A stretch of 64,000 nt of DNA from Sulfitobacter alexandrii. GTDB taxonomy: Bacteria; Pseudomonadota; Alphaproteobacteria; Rhodobacterales; Rhodobacteraceae. Under the pieces are notes generated by a model. That model did not search any database. It was not told the DNA's origin and saw only the letters and a program-made list of their open reading frames with translations. The stretch spans positions 2,294,001 to 2,358,000 of the forward strand of contig NZ_CP018076.1 of assembly GCF_001886735.1 (NCBI RefSeq), read 5' to 3'. The position numbers were made by a program, and so were the translations under genes. Every line of letters starts with the position of its first letter. Positions within the stretch are counted from its first letter, which is position 1. This document shows, piece by piece, positions 1 to 9,024 of this stretch.

Positions 1-34
1 GGCATCAATAGCCCTGTGAAGCGGCTTGCGGTCA

Positions 35-52
35 CTCCCCTAATCGGGGGAG
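35..52. other. Stem-loop in leading non-coding stretch
   Basis: CTCCCC and GGGGAG form a perfect 6-bp stem around TAATCG. It lies in the 167-bp leader before holB, where I see no convincing reading frame and no end of a tmk gene. There is no T-run after the stem, so it is a poor terminator. It could belong to a leader or to the end of an upstream unit cut off by the window. Confidence 0.3.
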
Positions 53-167
53 AAACCGCCCTATTCGCCCATTGCAACTTCCCGGCCTGTCGGCATTTCC
101 TACCGCAGGTTGCAGGGTCGCCGCCCCACCCCCTTCCAACCGCCGTGATCCGTGCTAAACGGAAGCC

Positions 168-1282
168 ATGAGCGACGATGCCCTTCCTCCCGATCAGCTG
201 GCCGGTGCGCCGCACCCGCGCGAGACGCGCGTGCTGGTCGGCCAGTCGGAGGCCGAGGCCGGGTTTCTCGACGCCTGGAACAGCGGCAAGCTGCACCATG
301 CGTGGCTGCTGACCGGTCCGCGCGGGGTCGGCAAGGCGACGCTCGCCTGGCGCATCGCCCGGTTCCTTCTGGCCACGCCCGATCCCGATACGGACGGCAT
401 GTTCGCACCCGAGGTGCCCGACACGCTGGAGATCCCCGCCGACCACCCCGTCGCGCGCCGTGTGGCCTCGGGCGGTGAAGGCAGCCTGAAATCCGTGATC
501 CGGACGGTGAACCCGGAAACGAAACGGATGCGCAAGCAGATTGTCGTGGACGACATTCGCGCGCTGAACGGTTTTTTCCAGTTGTCCGCGGCCGACGGCG
601 GTCGCCGGGTCGTCATCATCGACGCCGCGGACGAGATGAACGTGAACGCCGCCAACGCGCTGCTCAAGATGCTCGAGGAACCGCCCGCCCGTGCGACGCT
701 CCTGCTGATCAGTCACCAGCCGTCGGGCCTTCTGCCGACGATCCGGTCCCGCTGCCGCACCCTGCGGCTGGGCACGCTGACACCGGACGAGATGGCGACG
801 GCCCTGTCCGCCTCTGACGTGGCGGTCGAGGGCGACCCGGCGGCGCTGGCGGAGCTTTCGGGCGGGTCGGTCGGCGGCGCGCTGCGACTGTCGCTGATGG
901 GCGGCCTGACGATCTACGCGGAACTGGTGGCGTTGCTGTCCTCGGTGCCCCGGCTGGACCGCGCCCGCGCGATCAAGCTGGCCGAAGCGGCGGCCCAGCG
1001 CGGCGCCGAGGAAAAGCTGCTGCTGCTGTTCACGCTTGTCGACCTGATGCTGGCGCGCCTTGCCCGCACCGGCGCAACCGGCGCCCCCCCGCGGTCGAGG
1101 CCGCACGGGGCGAGGCCGAAGCGCTGGCCCGGCTGGCCCCCACCCCGCAGCAGGGCCGGATCTGGGCCGATCTCGCACAGGAGGTATCGGACCGGGCGCG
1201 GCACGGGCTGGCAGTCAACCTTGACCCTGCCGCCCTGGTCCTAGATACCCTCCACAGGATCGCAGAACACGCGCCCCGATAG
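168..1282 (+). pseudogene. holB: DNA polymerase III delta' subunit, frame broken by one base
   Basis: This is a clamp-loader subunit that helps load the beta sliding clamp in the replisome. The N-terminal AAA+ fold shows a Walker A-like GPRGVGKAT (residues 50-58), then ALLKMLEEPP and the SRC segment typical of delta' proteins. The initial frame reads to about 1089. In the run of seven C at 1084-1090 it leaves the family sequence and would end at 1244 in a low-complexity Arg/Pro tail. The next frame, from 1091 to the TAG at 1280-1282, reads EAEALARLAPTPQQGRIW and onward, a sensible delta' C-terminus. One extra C would give a 371-residue protein. The gene is normally essential, so a sequencing error is more likely than real loss. 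It sits 10 bp before the tatD-like gene, probably in one operon. Confidence 0.88.
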
Positions 1283-1292
1283 GAAGACACGC

Positions 1293-2093
1293 ATGACCCC
1301 CCAGATCACCGACAGCCACTGCCACCTCGATTTCCCCGATTTCGCAGGCCAGTTGCCGCAGGTCGTCGAACGCGCGGCAGAGGCCGGCGTGACCCGCATG
1401 GTCACGATCTGCACCCGGCTGCGCAACGAACCCGCCGTCCGGGCCATCGCGGAAAGCCACGCGCCCGTGTTCTACGCCGCCGGAACGCACCCGATGTCAG
1501 CCGCCGAAGAACCGCTGGCCAGCGTGGACGATCTGCTGGCGCTGACCCGCCATCCCAAGATGGTCGGCATCGGCGAGACCGGGCTCGACTACCACTACAC
1601 CTCCGACAGCGCCGAGATACAGAAGACATCGCTGCGCGTGCACATCGCCGCGGCCCGTGAGAGCGGCCTGCCCCTGATCATCCATGCGCGCGATGCCGAC
1701 GACGACATGGCCACGATCCTGTCCGAAGAATACGCCAACGGGCCCTTCGGCTGCGTGATGCACTGCTTCTCCTCGTCGGCGGCGCTCGCCCGTACCGCGC
1801 TGGACCTCGGCTTTTATCTCAGCATGTCGGGGATTACCGCGTTCCCGAAATCGGATGCCTTGCGCGACATCTTCGCGGAGGCGCCGCTGGACCGGATACT
1901 GGTGGAGACCGACGCGCCCTACCTCGCGCCGCCGCCGCACCGGGGCAAGACGAACGAACCGGCCTTCACCGCCCATACCGCGCGGCGCGCGGCCGACACC
2001 TTCGGCCTCGACTACGCCGAATTCGCCGCCCGCACGCAGGCAAACTTCGACCGGCTGTTCAGCAAGGCCGCGCGCTACGAACGGGCTGCCTGA
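1293..2093 (+). CDS. TatD family metal-dependent hydrolase/DNase
   Basis: This is a cytosolic TIM-barrel metallohydrolase of the TatD family, whose members act as 3'-5' exonucleases or in D-aminoacyl-tRNA and DNA quality control. Visible metal ligands are the HxH pair H9/H11, E95 in GIGETGLDYHY, H131 in IIHARDAD, H157 in MHCF, and D207 in VETDAPYLAP. The length of 266 aa is normal for the family. The gene follows holB closely and its TGA overlaps the next ATG by one base, so translation is probably coupled. A holB-tatD-MBL order is common in alphaproteobacteria. The exact substrate cannot be read from the sequence. Confidence 0.93.
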   Translation: MTPQITDSHCHLDFPDFAGQLPQVVERAAEAGVTRMVTICTRLRNEPAVRAIAESHAPVFYAAGTHPMSAAEEPLASVDDLLALTRHPKMVGIGETGLDYHYTSDSAEIQKTSLRVHIAAARESGLPLIIHARDADDDMATILSEEYANGPFGCVMHCFSSSAALARTALDLGFYLSMSGITAFPKSDALRDIFAEAPLDRILVETDAPYLAPPPHRGKTNEPAFTAHTARRAADTFGLDYAEFAARTQANFDRLFSKAARYERAA

Positions 2094-2893
2094 TGGCCGA
2101 GATGCGCGTGACCATCCTCGGCTGCGGATCGTCCGGCGGCGTCCCGCGCCTCGGCGGCCAGTGGGGTGACTGCGATCCGGCCGAACCGCGCAACCACCGC
2201 CGCCGGTGTTCGGCACTGGTCGAACGGATCACCGACGCGGGCACCACGACCGTGCTGATCGACACTTCGCCCGACATGCGCAGCCAGCTTCTGGATGCCG
2301 GCGTGGGACGGCTCGACGCGGTGCTCTATACCCATTCCCACGCCGATCACGTGCACGGCCTCGACGATCTGCGGATGATCGTCATCAACATGCGCGCGCG
2401 CCTGCCGGTGTGGGCGGACGCCCCGACGCGCGCGGCCTTGATGGAACGCTTCGGCTATGCCTTCATCCGGCCCGAAGGCTCGATGTATCCGCCCATCCTC
2501 GAGATGAACGACATCGCGGGCGACGTGACCATCGACGGCCCCGGCGGCGCGCTGACATTCGCCTCCTTCGAGGTGAACCACGGCGGCATGGACGCCCTAG
2601 GCTTTCGCGTGAACGACGTGGCGTACCTGCCCGACGTGGTGCGCATTCCCGAGGCGGCGTGGACGCAACTTGACGGGCTGACGTGCTGGATCGTCGACGC
2701 CCTGCGCCGCGATCCCCATCCGACCCACAGCCACCTCGCGCAGACCCTCGACTGGATCGACCAGCTGAAGCCGCGACGGGCGGTCCTGACCAACATGCAC
2801 AACGATCTCGACTACCGCACCCTGGCCGCCGAGACACCCGACCATATCGACCCGGCCTACGACGGCATGGTGCTGACCTTTCCGCTCGGCTGA
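2093..2893 (+). CDS. MBL-fold metallohydrolase (PhnP-like)
   Basis: This is a metallo-beta-lactamase-fold hydrolase of the PhnP/COG1235 type, with HSHADHVHG at residues 81-89 giving the HxHxDH dinuclear metal site. The N-terminal GCGSSGGVPR and the DTSPDMR segment are typical of this group, which includes cyclic phosphodiesterases. No phosphonate genes lie nearby, so a role in phosphonate catabolism is not supported. It is the third gene of the holB-tatD-MBL operon, overlapping the tatD stop. The substrate is unknown. Confidence 0.9.
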   Translation: MAEMRVTILGCGSSGGVPRLGGQWGDCDPAEPRNHRRRCSALVERITDAGTTTVLIDTSPDMRSQLLDAGVGRLDAVLYTHSHADHVHGLDDLRMIVINMRARLPVWADAPTRAALMERFGYAFIRPEGSMYPPILEMNDIAGDVTIDGPGGALTFASFEVNHGGMDALGFRVNDVAYLPDVVRIPEAAWTQLDGLTCWIVDALRRDPHPTHSHLAQTLDWIDQLKPRRAVLTNMHNDLDYRTLAAETPDHIDPAYDGMVLTFPLG

Positions 2894-2975
2894 TCCGCCT
2901 TCCGGGCCTTGACCCATTCCAAAGGGGTGCCGGGGCCCGAGCCCGCGGCTGACCCGCAATGCGAAAGCCCTGCAC

Positions 2976-3905
2976 GTGCAGAACCTCCTCGATGTCATCC
3001 TGCCCGTCTTCCTGGTGATCGGGTTCGGCTACGTGGCCGTCTGGCGCGGCCTGTTCCCGGTGGGGGGCATAAGCGGCGTGATGCGGTTCACGACGAACAT
3101 CGCGATTCCCTGCCTGCTGTTCCAGGCGATCTCGAGACTCGATCTCGGCAATGATTTCGACCCGGCGCTGCTGATCAGCTTCTACGCGGGGGCGACGATC
3201 TGTTTCGCGCTCGGCCTGTTCGGGTCGCGCCTGCTGCTGGGCCGCCCTTGGGAGGACTGCGTCGCGATCGGGTTCTGCTGCCTGTTTTCCAACTCCGTCC
3301 TGCTCGGCCTGCCCATCTCCGAGCGCGCCTACGGCGCGGACTCCCTGACCGGCAACTATGCGATCATCGCGTTTCATTCGCCGTTCTGCTACGGGGTCGG
3401 GATCACGGTGATGGAGGTGGTGCGCAACCGGGGGCAATCCTTGACCCGCCTTGCGGCCTCGGTCGGGCGCGCGATGTTCCGCAACGCGCTGGTGGTGGCG
3501 ATCCTGGCAGGGTTCGTGGTCAATGCCACCGGTCTGCCGATCCCCGGCGTGGTGGACGACGCGCTGTCGCTGGTGGTGCGCGCCGCGCTGCCCGCGGCCC
3601 TGTTCGCGCTTGGCGGCGTGCTGATCCAGTACAAGCCCGAAGGCGACAAGATCGCCATCGCGATGGTCTGCGCGATCACGCTGCTGGTGCATCCCGCGCT
3701 GGTCTGGAGCTTTGGCAGTGCCCTGTCGCTGCCGCAGGACGCCTTCCGTTCCGGCGTGCTGACGGCAGCCATGGCGCCGGGCATCAACGCCTACATCTTC
3801 GCTGACATGTACGGCAGGGGCCGCCGCGTGGCGGCGTCCTCGGTGCTCATCGCGACGGCCAGCTCGCTTCTGACGATCTGGCTATGGCTCGAGGTTCTGG
3901 CCTGA
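2976..3905 (+). CDS. AEC family (auxin efflux carrier-like) transporter
   Basis: This 309-aa integral inner-membrane protein consists almost wholly of hydrophobic segments, in the two five-helix halves expected of the AEC family. SNSVLLGLPI in the fourth segment and the glycine/alanine-rich APGINAYIFA near the C-terminus fit the family. Bacterial members export or import small carboxylates such as malate, or amino acids; the substrate here is not inferable. The start is a GTG at 2976, 82 bp after the MBL gene, so it may be cotranscribed. It converges with the SDR gene, with only 12 bp between stops. Confidence 0.88.
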   Translation: MQNLLDVILPVFLVIGFGYVAVWRGLFPVGGISGVMRFTTNIAIPCLLFQAISRLDLGNDFDPALLISFYAGATICFALGLFGSRLLLGRPWEDCVAIGFCCLFSNSVLLGLPISERAYGADSLTGNYAIIAFHSPFCYGVGITVMEVVRNRGQSLTRLAASVGRAMFRNALVVAILAGFVVNATGLPIPGVVDDALSLVVRAALPAALFALGGVLIQYKPEGDKIAIAMVCAITLLVHPALVWSFGSALSLPQDAFRSGVLTAAMAPGINAYIFADMYGRGRRVAASSVLIATASSLLTIWLWLEVLA

Positions 3906-3917
3906 CCGCCTGCCCCG

Positions 3918-4697
3918 TCAGCCTGCCCACTGGCCCCCGCCATCCATGTCGACCACCGTGCCGGAAAGGTAATGCACCTTCGGGCTTGCCAGCAGGACGG
4001 CCAGTGCCGCGACCTCCCGTGCGTGGGCCGGCCTGCCGAAAGGAAACCTGTCCGGGTCGAGCAGTTCCTCCCAGCGGTCCGCGTCGCCGAAGCGGTCGCG
4101 CGCGGCGGCGCGCAGCCGATCGGTCATCCGGTCGGTCCGCGTGGCCGAGGGGTTGATCCCGAAAACCCGAACACCGTCCTGCGGCGTTTCCGCCCCCAGC
4201 GCATTGGTAAAGCCGATCAGCGCCGCGTTGCCCGCCGCCCCGATGATGTAGGAAGGCCGCACCGCCCGGCCGCCCATGCCGATGATGTTGATGATCGTCC
4301 CCGCGCCCCGCGCTCGCATCCGGGGCGCGTAGAGCATGCAAAGATGTATGTAGCCCCAGACCTTGAGATCGAACCCCACGCGCCAGTCGTCCATCGTGCG
4401 CTCGGACAGCGGGCCGGACTTGATAGCCCCCGCGTTGTTCACGAGGATATCGACGTCCGGCAGGTCGTCGAACAACGCAGCGCGCGCGGCATCGTCGGAA
4501 AGGTCGGCGGCGTGGCAATCCACCACCGCGCCGCTGTCTGCGACCAAGGCCTCCCGTGCCGCACTGAGGGCGTCCCGGCTTCGCGATACGAGCGTCACGC
4601 GCGCGCCCTCCGCCGCGAAGGCCCGCGCGGTTTCCAGCCCGATCCCCTTTGACGCGCCGGTCACCAGCACGTGCCGTCCCTTCAGTTCAAGATCCAT
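3918..4697 (-). CDS. SDR family oxidoreductase with atypical active site
   Basis: This is a short-chain dehydrogenase/reductase-fold protein of 259 aa with the NAD(P)-binding TGASKGIG at residues 13-20 and NNAG at 87-90. The usual catalytic Ser-Tyr-Lys set is not intact. The stretch that normally reads YSASKAAL reads GAAGNAAL here (Asn157 in place of Lys), with a displaced Tyr150 before it, and the catalytic Ser is replaced near residue 138. Some SDR subfamilies share this YIxGxAGN arrangement. The start at 4697 is chosen because GAGGAGG precedes it; an in-frame ATG at 4724 lacks such a site. It is divergent from the RND adaptor. Confidence 0.88.
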   Translation of the reverse strand: MDLELKGRHVLVTGASKGIGLETARAFAAEGARVTLVSRSRDALSAAREALVADSGAVVDCHAADLSDDAARAALFDDLPDVDILVNNAGAIKSGPLSERTMDDWRVGFDLKVWGYIHLCMLYAPRMRARGAGTIINIIGMGGRAVRPSYIIGAAGNAALIGFTNALGAETPQDGVRVFGINPSATRTDRMTDRLRAAARDRFGDADRWEELLDPDRFPFGRPAHAREVAALAVLLASPKVHYLSGTVVDMDGGGQWAG

Positions 4698-4744
4698 GCG
4701 GCCCTCCTCTCGGTCCTTACACATAGCTGTGACCTATTGCCGCT

Positions 4745-4810
4745 CTTGTGTCCATCGGGGCCTCGCGACCTAGGTCTTCGTGTCAAGCGGCGCCGCGACA
4801 TCGACACAAG
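4745..4810. promoter_or_regulatory. Inverted repeat in shared SDR/RND promoter region
   Basis: CTTGTGTC (4745-4752) and GACACAAG (4803-4810) are perfect 8-bp inverted copies separated by 50 bp, and CACATAGCTGTG at 4720-4731 is nearly symmetric. They lie between the divergent SDR and efflux adaptor genes, where a control site would be expected. No regulator gene is adjacent. The site is speculative and could be chance. Confidence 0.25.
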
Positions 4811-4842
4811 TGCGTGCCGGATTGAAAGGGAGCGACCTGCCG

Positions 4843-5928
4843 GTGGCAAAGATAGTCAAGATCGTTCTGGGCCTGTGCCTCGTGGCCGCTTTCGCGGCCG
4901 GCGGCGTCTGGGGCACCCGCCTGCTTCTGGCCGAGGACGGCAACGAGGACAGCGGCCAACCCGGGTCGCAGCTGACACGTGTCGGCGTCGCAACCCCGCA
5001 GGAACGCACAATCGATCGGGACATATCGGGCGTCGGCACGCTGCGCGCCGTCCGCGCGGTGGAGCTGATGCCCGTCGCCTCGGGACGGGTGACCGAGGTC
5101 GCGATCGTCTCCGGCGCGTCCGTGACCGAGGGCGAGGTGCTGCTGCGCCTGGACGACCGCGCCGCCCAGGCGGCGGTCATGGAAGCGGAGGCGACACTGG
5201 GCCAGACCCGCAGCGATTTCCAGCGTTTCGAGGAACTGGGCGAAAGCAACGCGGCCGCGGAAGCGCGGGTGGAAGAAGCCCGCGCCGCCTATCTGCGAGC
5301 CGAAGCCGCGCTCGCCTCGGCCCGCGCGACACTGGAAGACCGCACGCTCCGCGCGCCTTTCAGCGGCATGCTGGGGCTGGTGGACGTGGAACCGGGCAGT
5401 TTTCTCGGGCCGGACAGCGTCATCACGACGCTTTACGACCTGAGCGCGGTCGAGGTGCGCCTGTCCCTGCCCGAGCGCTACTTCGATCAGGTGCAGGCGG
5501 GACAGGCCGTCACGCTGCGCACCCCCGCCTACCCGGATGACACCTTCGAGGGCACCGTCGCGGTCCGCGCCCCCGAGATCGACCTGTCGGCGCGGAGTTT
5601 CGACGTGCGCGCGCGGCTCGACAATCCCGACGGGCGGCTTGTGGGCGGCATGTTCGCAAACGCGCGCCTTGTGCTCGATACCTACGAGGCGCTGGCGATC
5701 CCGGACGATGCGATCATCAGCGAAGGCATGACGACCTTCGTCTATACCATCGCGGAGGACACCGCGAAACGGACGGAGGTGGTGGCCGGCGGGTCGGTCG
5801 ACGGGCTCACCGAGGTGCGCGAGGGGCTGTCTGCGGACGACCGCGTGGTCGTGGCGGGCTGGGACAACCTGACCGACGGGGCGCAGGTCGAGATCGACGA
5901 ACAGACCTCGCAGGAAGCATTGAATTGA
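4843..5928 (+). CDS. RND efflux periplasmic adaptor (membrane fusion protein)
   Basis: This is the HlyD/MexE-type adaptor that links an inner-membrane RND pump to an outer-membrane channel. An N-terminal hydrophobic anchor (AKIVKIVLGLCLVAAFAAG) is followed by a barrel-sandwich domain (GRVTEVAIVSGASVTEGEVL), an alpha-helical hairpin with alanine-rich heptads, and the APFSGMLG return strand. The GTG at 4843 is preferred because AAAGGGAG lies about 11 bp upstream and the anchor then starts directly. A GTG at 4780 would add 21 residues. It overlaps the permease gene by 4 bp. No outer-membrane TolC-like gene is present in the window. Confidence 0.9.
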   Translation: MAKIVKIVLGLCLVAAFAAGGVWGTRLLLAEDGNEDSGQPGSQLTRVGVATPQERTIDRDISGVGTLRAVRAVELMPVASGRVTEVAIVSGASVTEGEVLLRLDDRAAQAAVMEAEATLGQTRSDFQRFEELGESNAAAEARVEEARAAYLRAEAALASARATLEDRTLRAPFSGMLGLVDVEPGSFLGPDSVITTLYDLSAVEVRLSLPERYFDQVQAGQAVTLRTPAYPDDTFEGTVAVRAPEIDLSARSFDVRARLDNPDGRLVGGMFANARLVLDTYEALAIPDDAIISEGMTTFVYTIAEDTAKRTEVVAGGSVDGLTEVREGLSADDRVVVAGWDNLTDGAQVEIDEQTSQEALN

Positions 5929-8900
5929 CGCTCTCGGACCTCTCCATCCGCCGCCCCGTTCTGGCCACGGTGATGTCGATCCTGATCGTCGTGATCGGCG
6001 TGGCCGGGCTGATGCGAATGCCGGTGCGCGAACTGCCCAACACCTCCACCGCGCAGATCACCGTCAGCGTCCCCTACATCGGCGCCGGACCCGGCGTGGT
6101 GGACAGCGAACTGGCCACCGTGATCGAGGGTGCGATCTCCTCCGTGGCGGGGATCGACAGTATCTCCACCGAATCCGAACTGGGGGGATTGCGTACTGTC
6201 ATCACGTTCGAGCAAGGCCGGGACATCGACCAGGCCGCCTCGGACATCCGCGCCGCCGTCCAGTCGGTCACGGGCGACCTGCCCGCCGAAGCGGAGGAGC
6301 CGCAGGTCGAGAAGAACAACAGCCAGGGCGACCCGATCATCTGGATGACCATGACGTCGGACAGCCTGTCGGCGCCGGAGCTTACGGATTACGCGGACCG
6401 CTTCATCACCGACCGGCTGGAAACCCTGTCCGGCGTCGCGGCGGTTCAGATCTACGGCGACCGGCCCTATGCCATGCGGGTCTGGCTCGACCCCGATGCC
6501 ATGGCGGCCCGTGGCGTGACCGCGAACGAGATCGCGGCGGCGCTGCGTGCCAACAACCTCGAACTACCCGCGGGGCAGCTCGAAAGCGACTCGCGGACCT
6601 ATCTGCTGCGGACCCAGACCCGGCTGACGAGCGTGGCGGAGTTCGAACAGCTGATCGTCCGGTCCGATGACGGTGGCCGCGTGCTCTTGGGCGACGTGAC
6701 GCGGGTCGAGATCGGCACCGAAAGCGACAACAGCGAATTTCGCGCCAACGGTGAAACCGCCATCGGGTTGGGCGTTCTGCGGCAATCCTCGGCGAACACG
6801 CTGTCGATCTCCAGCGCGGTTCGGGCCGAGGTCGAGGACATCGCCACCCAGCTGCCCGGCGGCACCGAGTTGAACATCAGCTCCGACGACGCTGATTTCA
6901 TACGAAATTCCATCCGGCAGGTGCTGACCACGCTGGCGATTTCCGTCGCCATCGTCGTCGCGGTAATCTACCTGTTCCTGACGTCGATCCGGGCCACCAT
7001 CGTGCCCGCGGTGTGCATCCCCATCGCGCTCGTGGGGGCCTGCGCCGGCATCGCCATCGCGGGTTTTTCCATCAACACCCTCACGCTCTTTGCGCTGATC
7101 CTCGCCATCGGGCTGGTGGTGGACGACGCCATCGTGGTGCTGGAAAACATCGAGCGCCGGATCGAGGAAGGCGACACCCCCGGCGAAGCCGCGCGGTCCG
7201 GCGCGAACCAGGTCTTCTTTGCCGTCGTCTCCACGTCGGCGGTGCTGATCTCGGTTTTCGTGCCGCTTTCCTTTCTGCAAGGTGAGCTCGGCAAGCTGTT
7301 CCGCGAATTCGGCGTGACGCTGGCCATCGCGGTGGCTTTGTCCACCTTCGTGGCACTTACCCTCTGTCCCGTGATCGCGTCGCGGGTGCTGACCAAGGGC
7401 ATGAACAAGAGCCGCTTCTCGCGGCTGGTCCAAAAGGTGACCAAGAGCACCTCGAACGGCTATCGAAACCTGCTGACGCGGGCCATCGGCGCGCCCCTGG
7501 CCGTCCTCGCCATCGCCGCCGCCCTCTCGGGGATGTCCTGGACGCTGTACCAGCAGCTTCCGTCACAGCTGACACCCGATTCCGACAGGGGCATCTTCTT
7601 TGTCTCCGTGCAGGCCCCGCCCGGTTCCGCACTCGGGCTGACGGACGCGGCGGTGGATAGGGTCGAAGAGCTGATCGCGCCCTATCGCGACCGGGGCGTG
7701 GTGGCCGATACCATCGCCATCGTCGGCCAGTACGGCGAAACCGGCCGCGCATTCGTCGTGACCATCATGACCCCCTGGGGCGAGCGCGACATGGGCCCGC
7801 GCGATGTTCTGGCCGAGTTGCGGCCGAAATTCGCCCAGATCACGACCGCCAACGTGCGCAGTTTCGCCCCGTCCGGCTTTGATGCGGGCGGCGGTTCGGG
7901 CCTTGAACTGATCGTGACGGCCCCCAGTTTCGAGGAAGCCGCCGACTATTCCGGCCGAATGGCGGATGCCCTGCGGAGCGACCCGGATTTCGTCGGCGTC
8001 CGCCGCAACTACGAGGTCAACACGCCGGGGTACGACATCGACGTGAACCGCGAAATGGCGCGCGAGATCGGCGTCGACGTGCGCACCATCTCTGACGCGG
8101 TGCGCACCTTCTTCGCCTCCGCCGAGGTGACCGAGTTCATCTCGCGCGACCGCCAGTACCCGGTGATCCTGCAGGCCCCGGACGCGCGCCGCGCCGACAC
8201 GGACGACCTGCGCAATGTCAACGTGCGGGTCTCGAGCGGTGCGCTGGTCCCGCTGGACGGGCTTGTCACCCTCGAACGGCGCGCCTCGGTCGCGGCCTAC
8301 AACCGGTACAACCGCCAACCCAGCGTGGAAATCTCGGCCTCGCTGGCCGACGGGGTGGACCTCGGCTCCGCAATATCCAAGGTCGAAAGCCTCGCAGGCG
8401 ACCTGCCCCCCCAGATGCAGATCTCCTACGCCGGTCAGGCGCAGAGTTTTCAGGAAACGTCCGGCGGGATCGCGGTGACCTTTGCGCTGGCGCTGCTGAT
8501 CGTGTTCCTTGTCCTCGCGGCGCAGTTCGAAAGCTTCATCCAGCCCGTCGTGATCCTGTTGTCGGTGCCGCTGGCAGCGGCGGGGGCGCTGGTGACATTG
8601 TTCCTGCTGGGCGAGGCGATCAACATCTACACGCAGGTCGGCATGGTCATGCTGATCGGGCTGATGGCCAAGAACGGGATCCTCATCGTCGAATTCGCCA
8701 ACCAGCTGCGCCGCGAGGGGTGCGACGTGCGCGACGCGGTCATCGAGGCGGCGGCTGTACGGCTGCGGCCGATCCTGATGACCGTCATGTCCACGGTGCT
8801 TGGCGCAGTGCCGCTCGTCCTGTCCAGCGGTGCCGGGGCCGCCAGCCGGTTTTCCATCGGCATCGTGATCATCGGCGGGTTTCTCTTCGCCTCGATCCTG

Positions 8901-8999
8901 ACCCTGTTCCTGACGCCGGTCCTCTACGATCTGCTGCAATGGAACCGGAACACGGAAGATACCGATGCGGCGACCGACGCGGAACCGGCCGCGAACTGA
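5925..8999 (+). CDS. RND efflux transporter permease (AcrB/MexF-like)
   Basis: This is a proton-driven inner-membrane efflux pump of 1024 aa. It has the first transmembrane helix near residues 8-30, two large periplasmic loops and two clusters of helices. LVVDDAIVVLENIERR matches the TM4 region with the paired aspartates used in proton relay in this family. GLMAKNGILIVEFANQ and the C-terminal GGFLFASILTLFLTPVLYDLL are typical. The start is a TTG overlapping the adaptor stop, with CAGGAAG upstream. Substrate range cannot be predicted; the acidic periplasmic loops are ordinary for the family. Confidence 0.95.
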   Translation: MTLSDLSIRRPVLATVMSILIVVIGVAGLMRMPVRELPNTSTAQITVSVPYIGAGPGVVDSELATVIEGAISSVAGIDSISTESELGGLRTVITFEQGRDIDQAASDIRAAVQSVTGDLPAEAEEPQVEKNNSQGDPIIWMTMTSDSLSAPELTDYADRFITDRLETLSGVAAVQIYGDRPYAMRVWLDPDAMAARGVTANEIAAALRANNLELPAGQLESDSRTYLLRTQTRLTSVAEFEQLIVRSDDGGRVLLGDVTRVEIGTESDNSEFRANGETAIGLGVLRQSSANTLSISSAVRAEVEDIATQLPGGTELNISSDDADFIRNSIRQVLTTLAISVAIVVAVIYLFLTSIRATIVPAVCIPIALVGACAGIAIAGFSINTLTLFALILAIGLVVDDAIVVLENIERRIEEGDTPGEAARSGANQVFFAVVSTSAVLISVFVPLSFLQGELGKLFREFGVTLAIAVALSTFVALTLCPVIASRVLTKGMNKSRFSRLVQKVTKSTSNGYRNLLTRAIGAPLAVLAIAAALSGMSWTLYQQLPSQLTPDSDRGIFFVSVQAPPGSALGLTDAAVDRVEELIAPYRDRGVVADTIAIVGQYGETGRAFVVTIMTPWGERDMGPRDVLAELRPKFAQITTANVRSFAPSGFDAGGGSGLELIVTAPSFEEAADYSGRMADALRSDPDFVGVRRNYEVNTPGYDIDVNREMAREIGVDVRTISDAVRTFFASAEVTEFISRDRQYPVILQAPDARRADTDDLRNVNVRVSSGALVPLDGLVTLERRASVAAYNRYNRQPSVEISASLADGVDLGSAISKVESLAGDLPPQMQISYAGQAQSFQETSGGIAVTFALALLIVFLVLAAQFESFIQPVVILLSVPLAAAGALVTLFLLGEAINIYTQVGMVMLIGLMAKNGILIVEFANQLRREGCDVRDAVIEAAAVRLRPILMTVMSTVLGAVPLVLSSGAGAASRFSIGIVIIGGFLFASILTLFLTPVLYDLLQWNRNTEDTDAATDAEPAAN

Positions 9000-9024
9000 A
9001 CGGTGTGCCGCCGGCGCCTGCAGG

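Noticed and set aside
1..167. End of a tmk gene upstream of holB
   Set aside because: The open frame there does not resemble thymidylate kinase, and other frames stop early.
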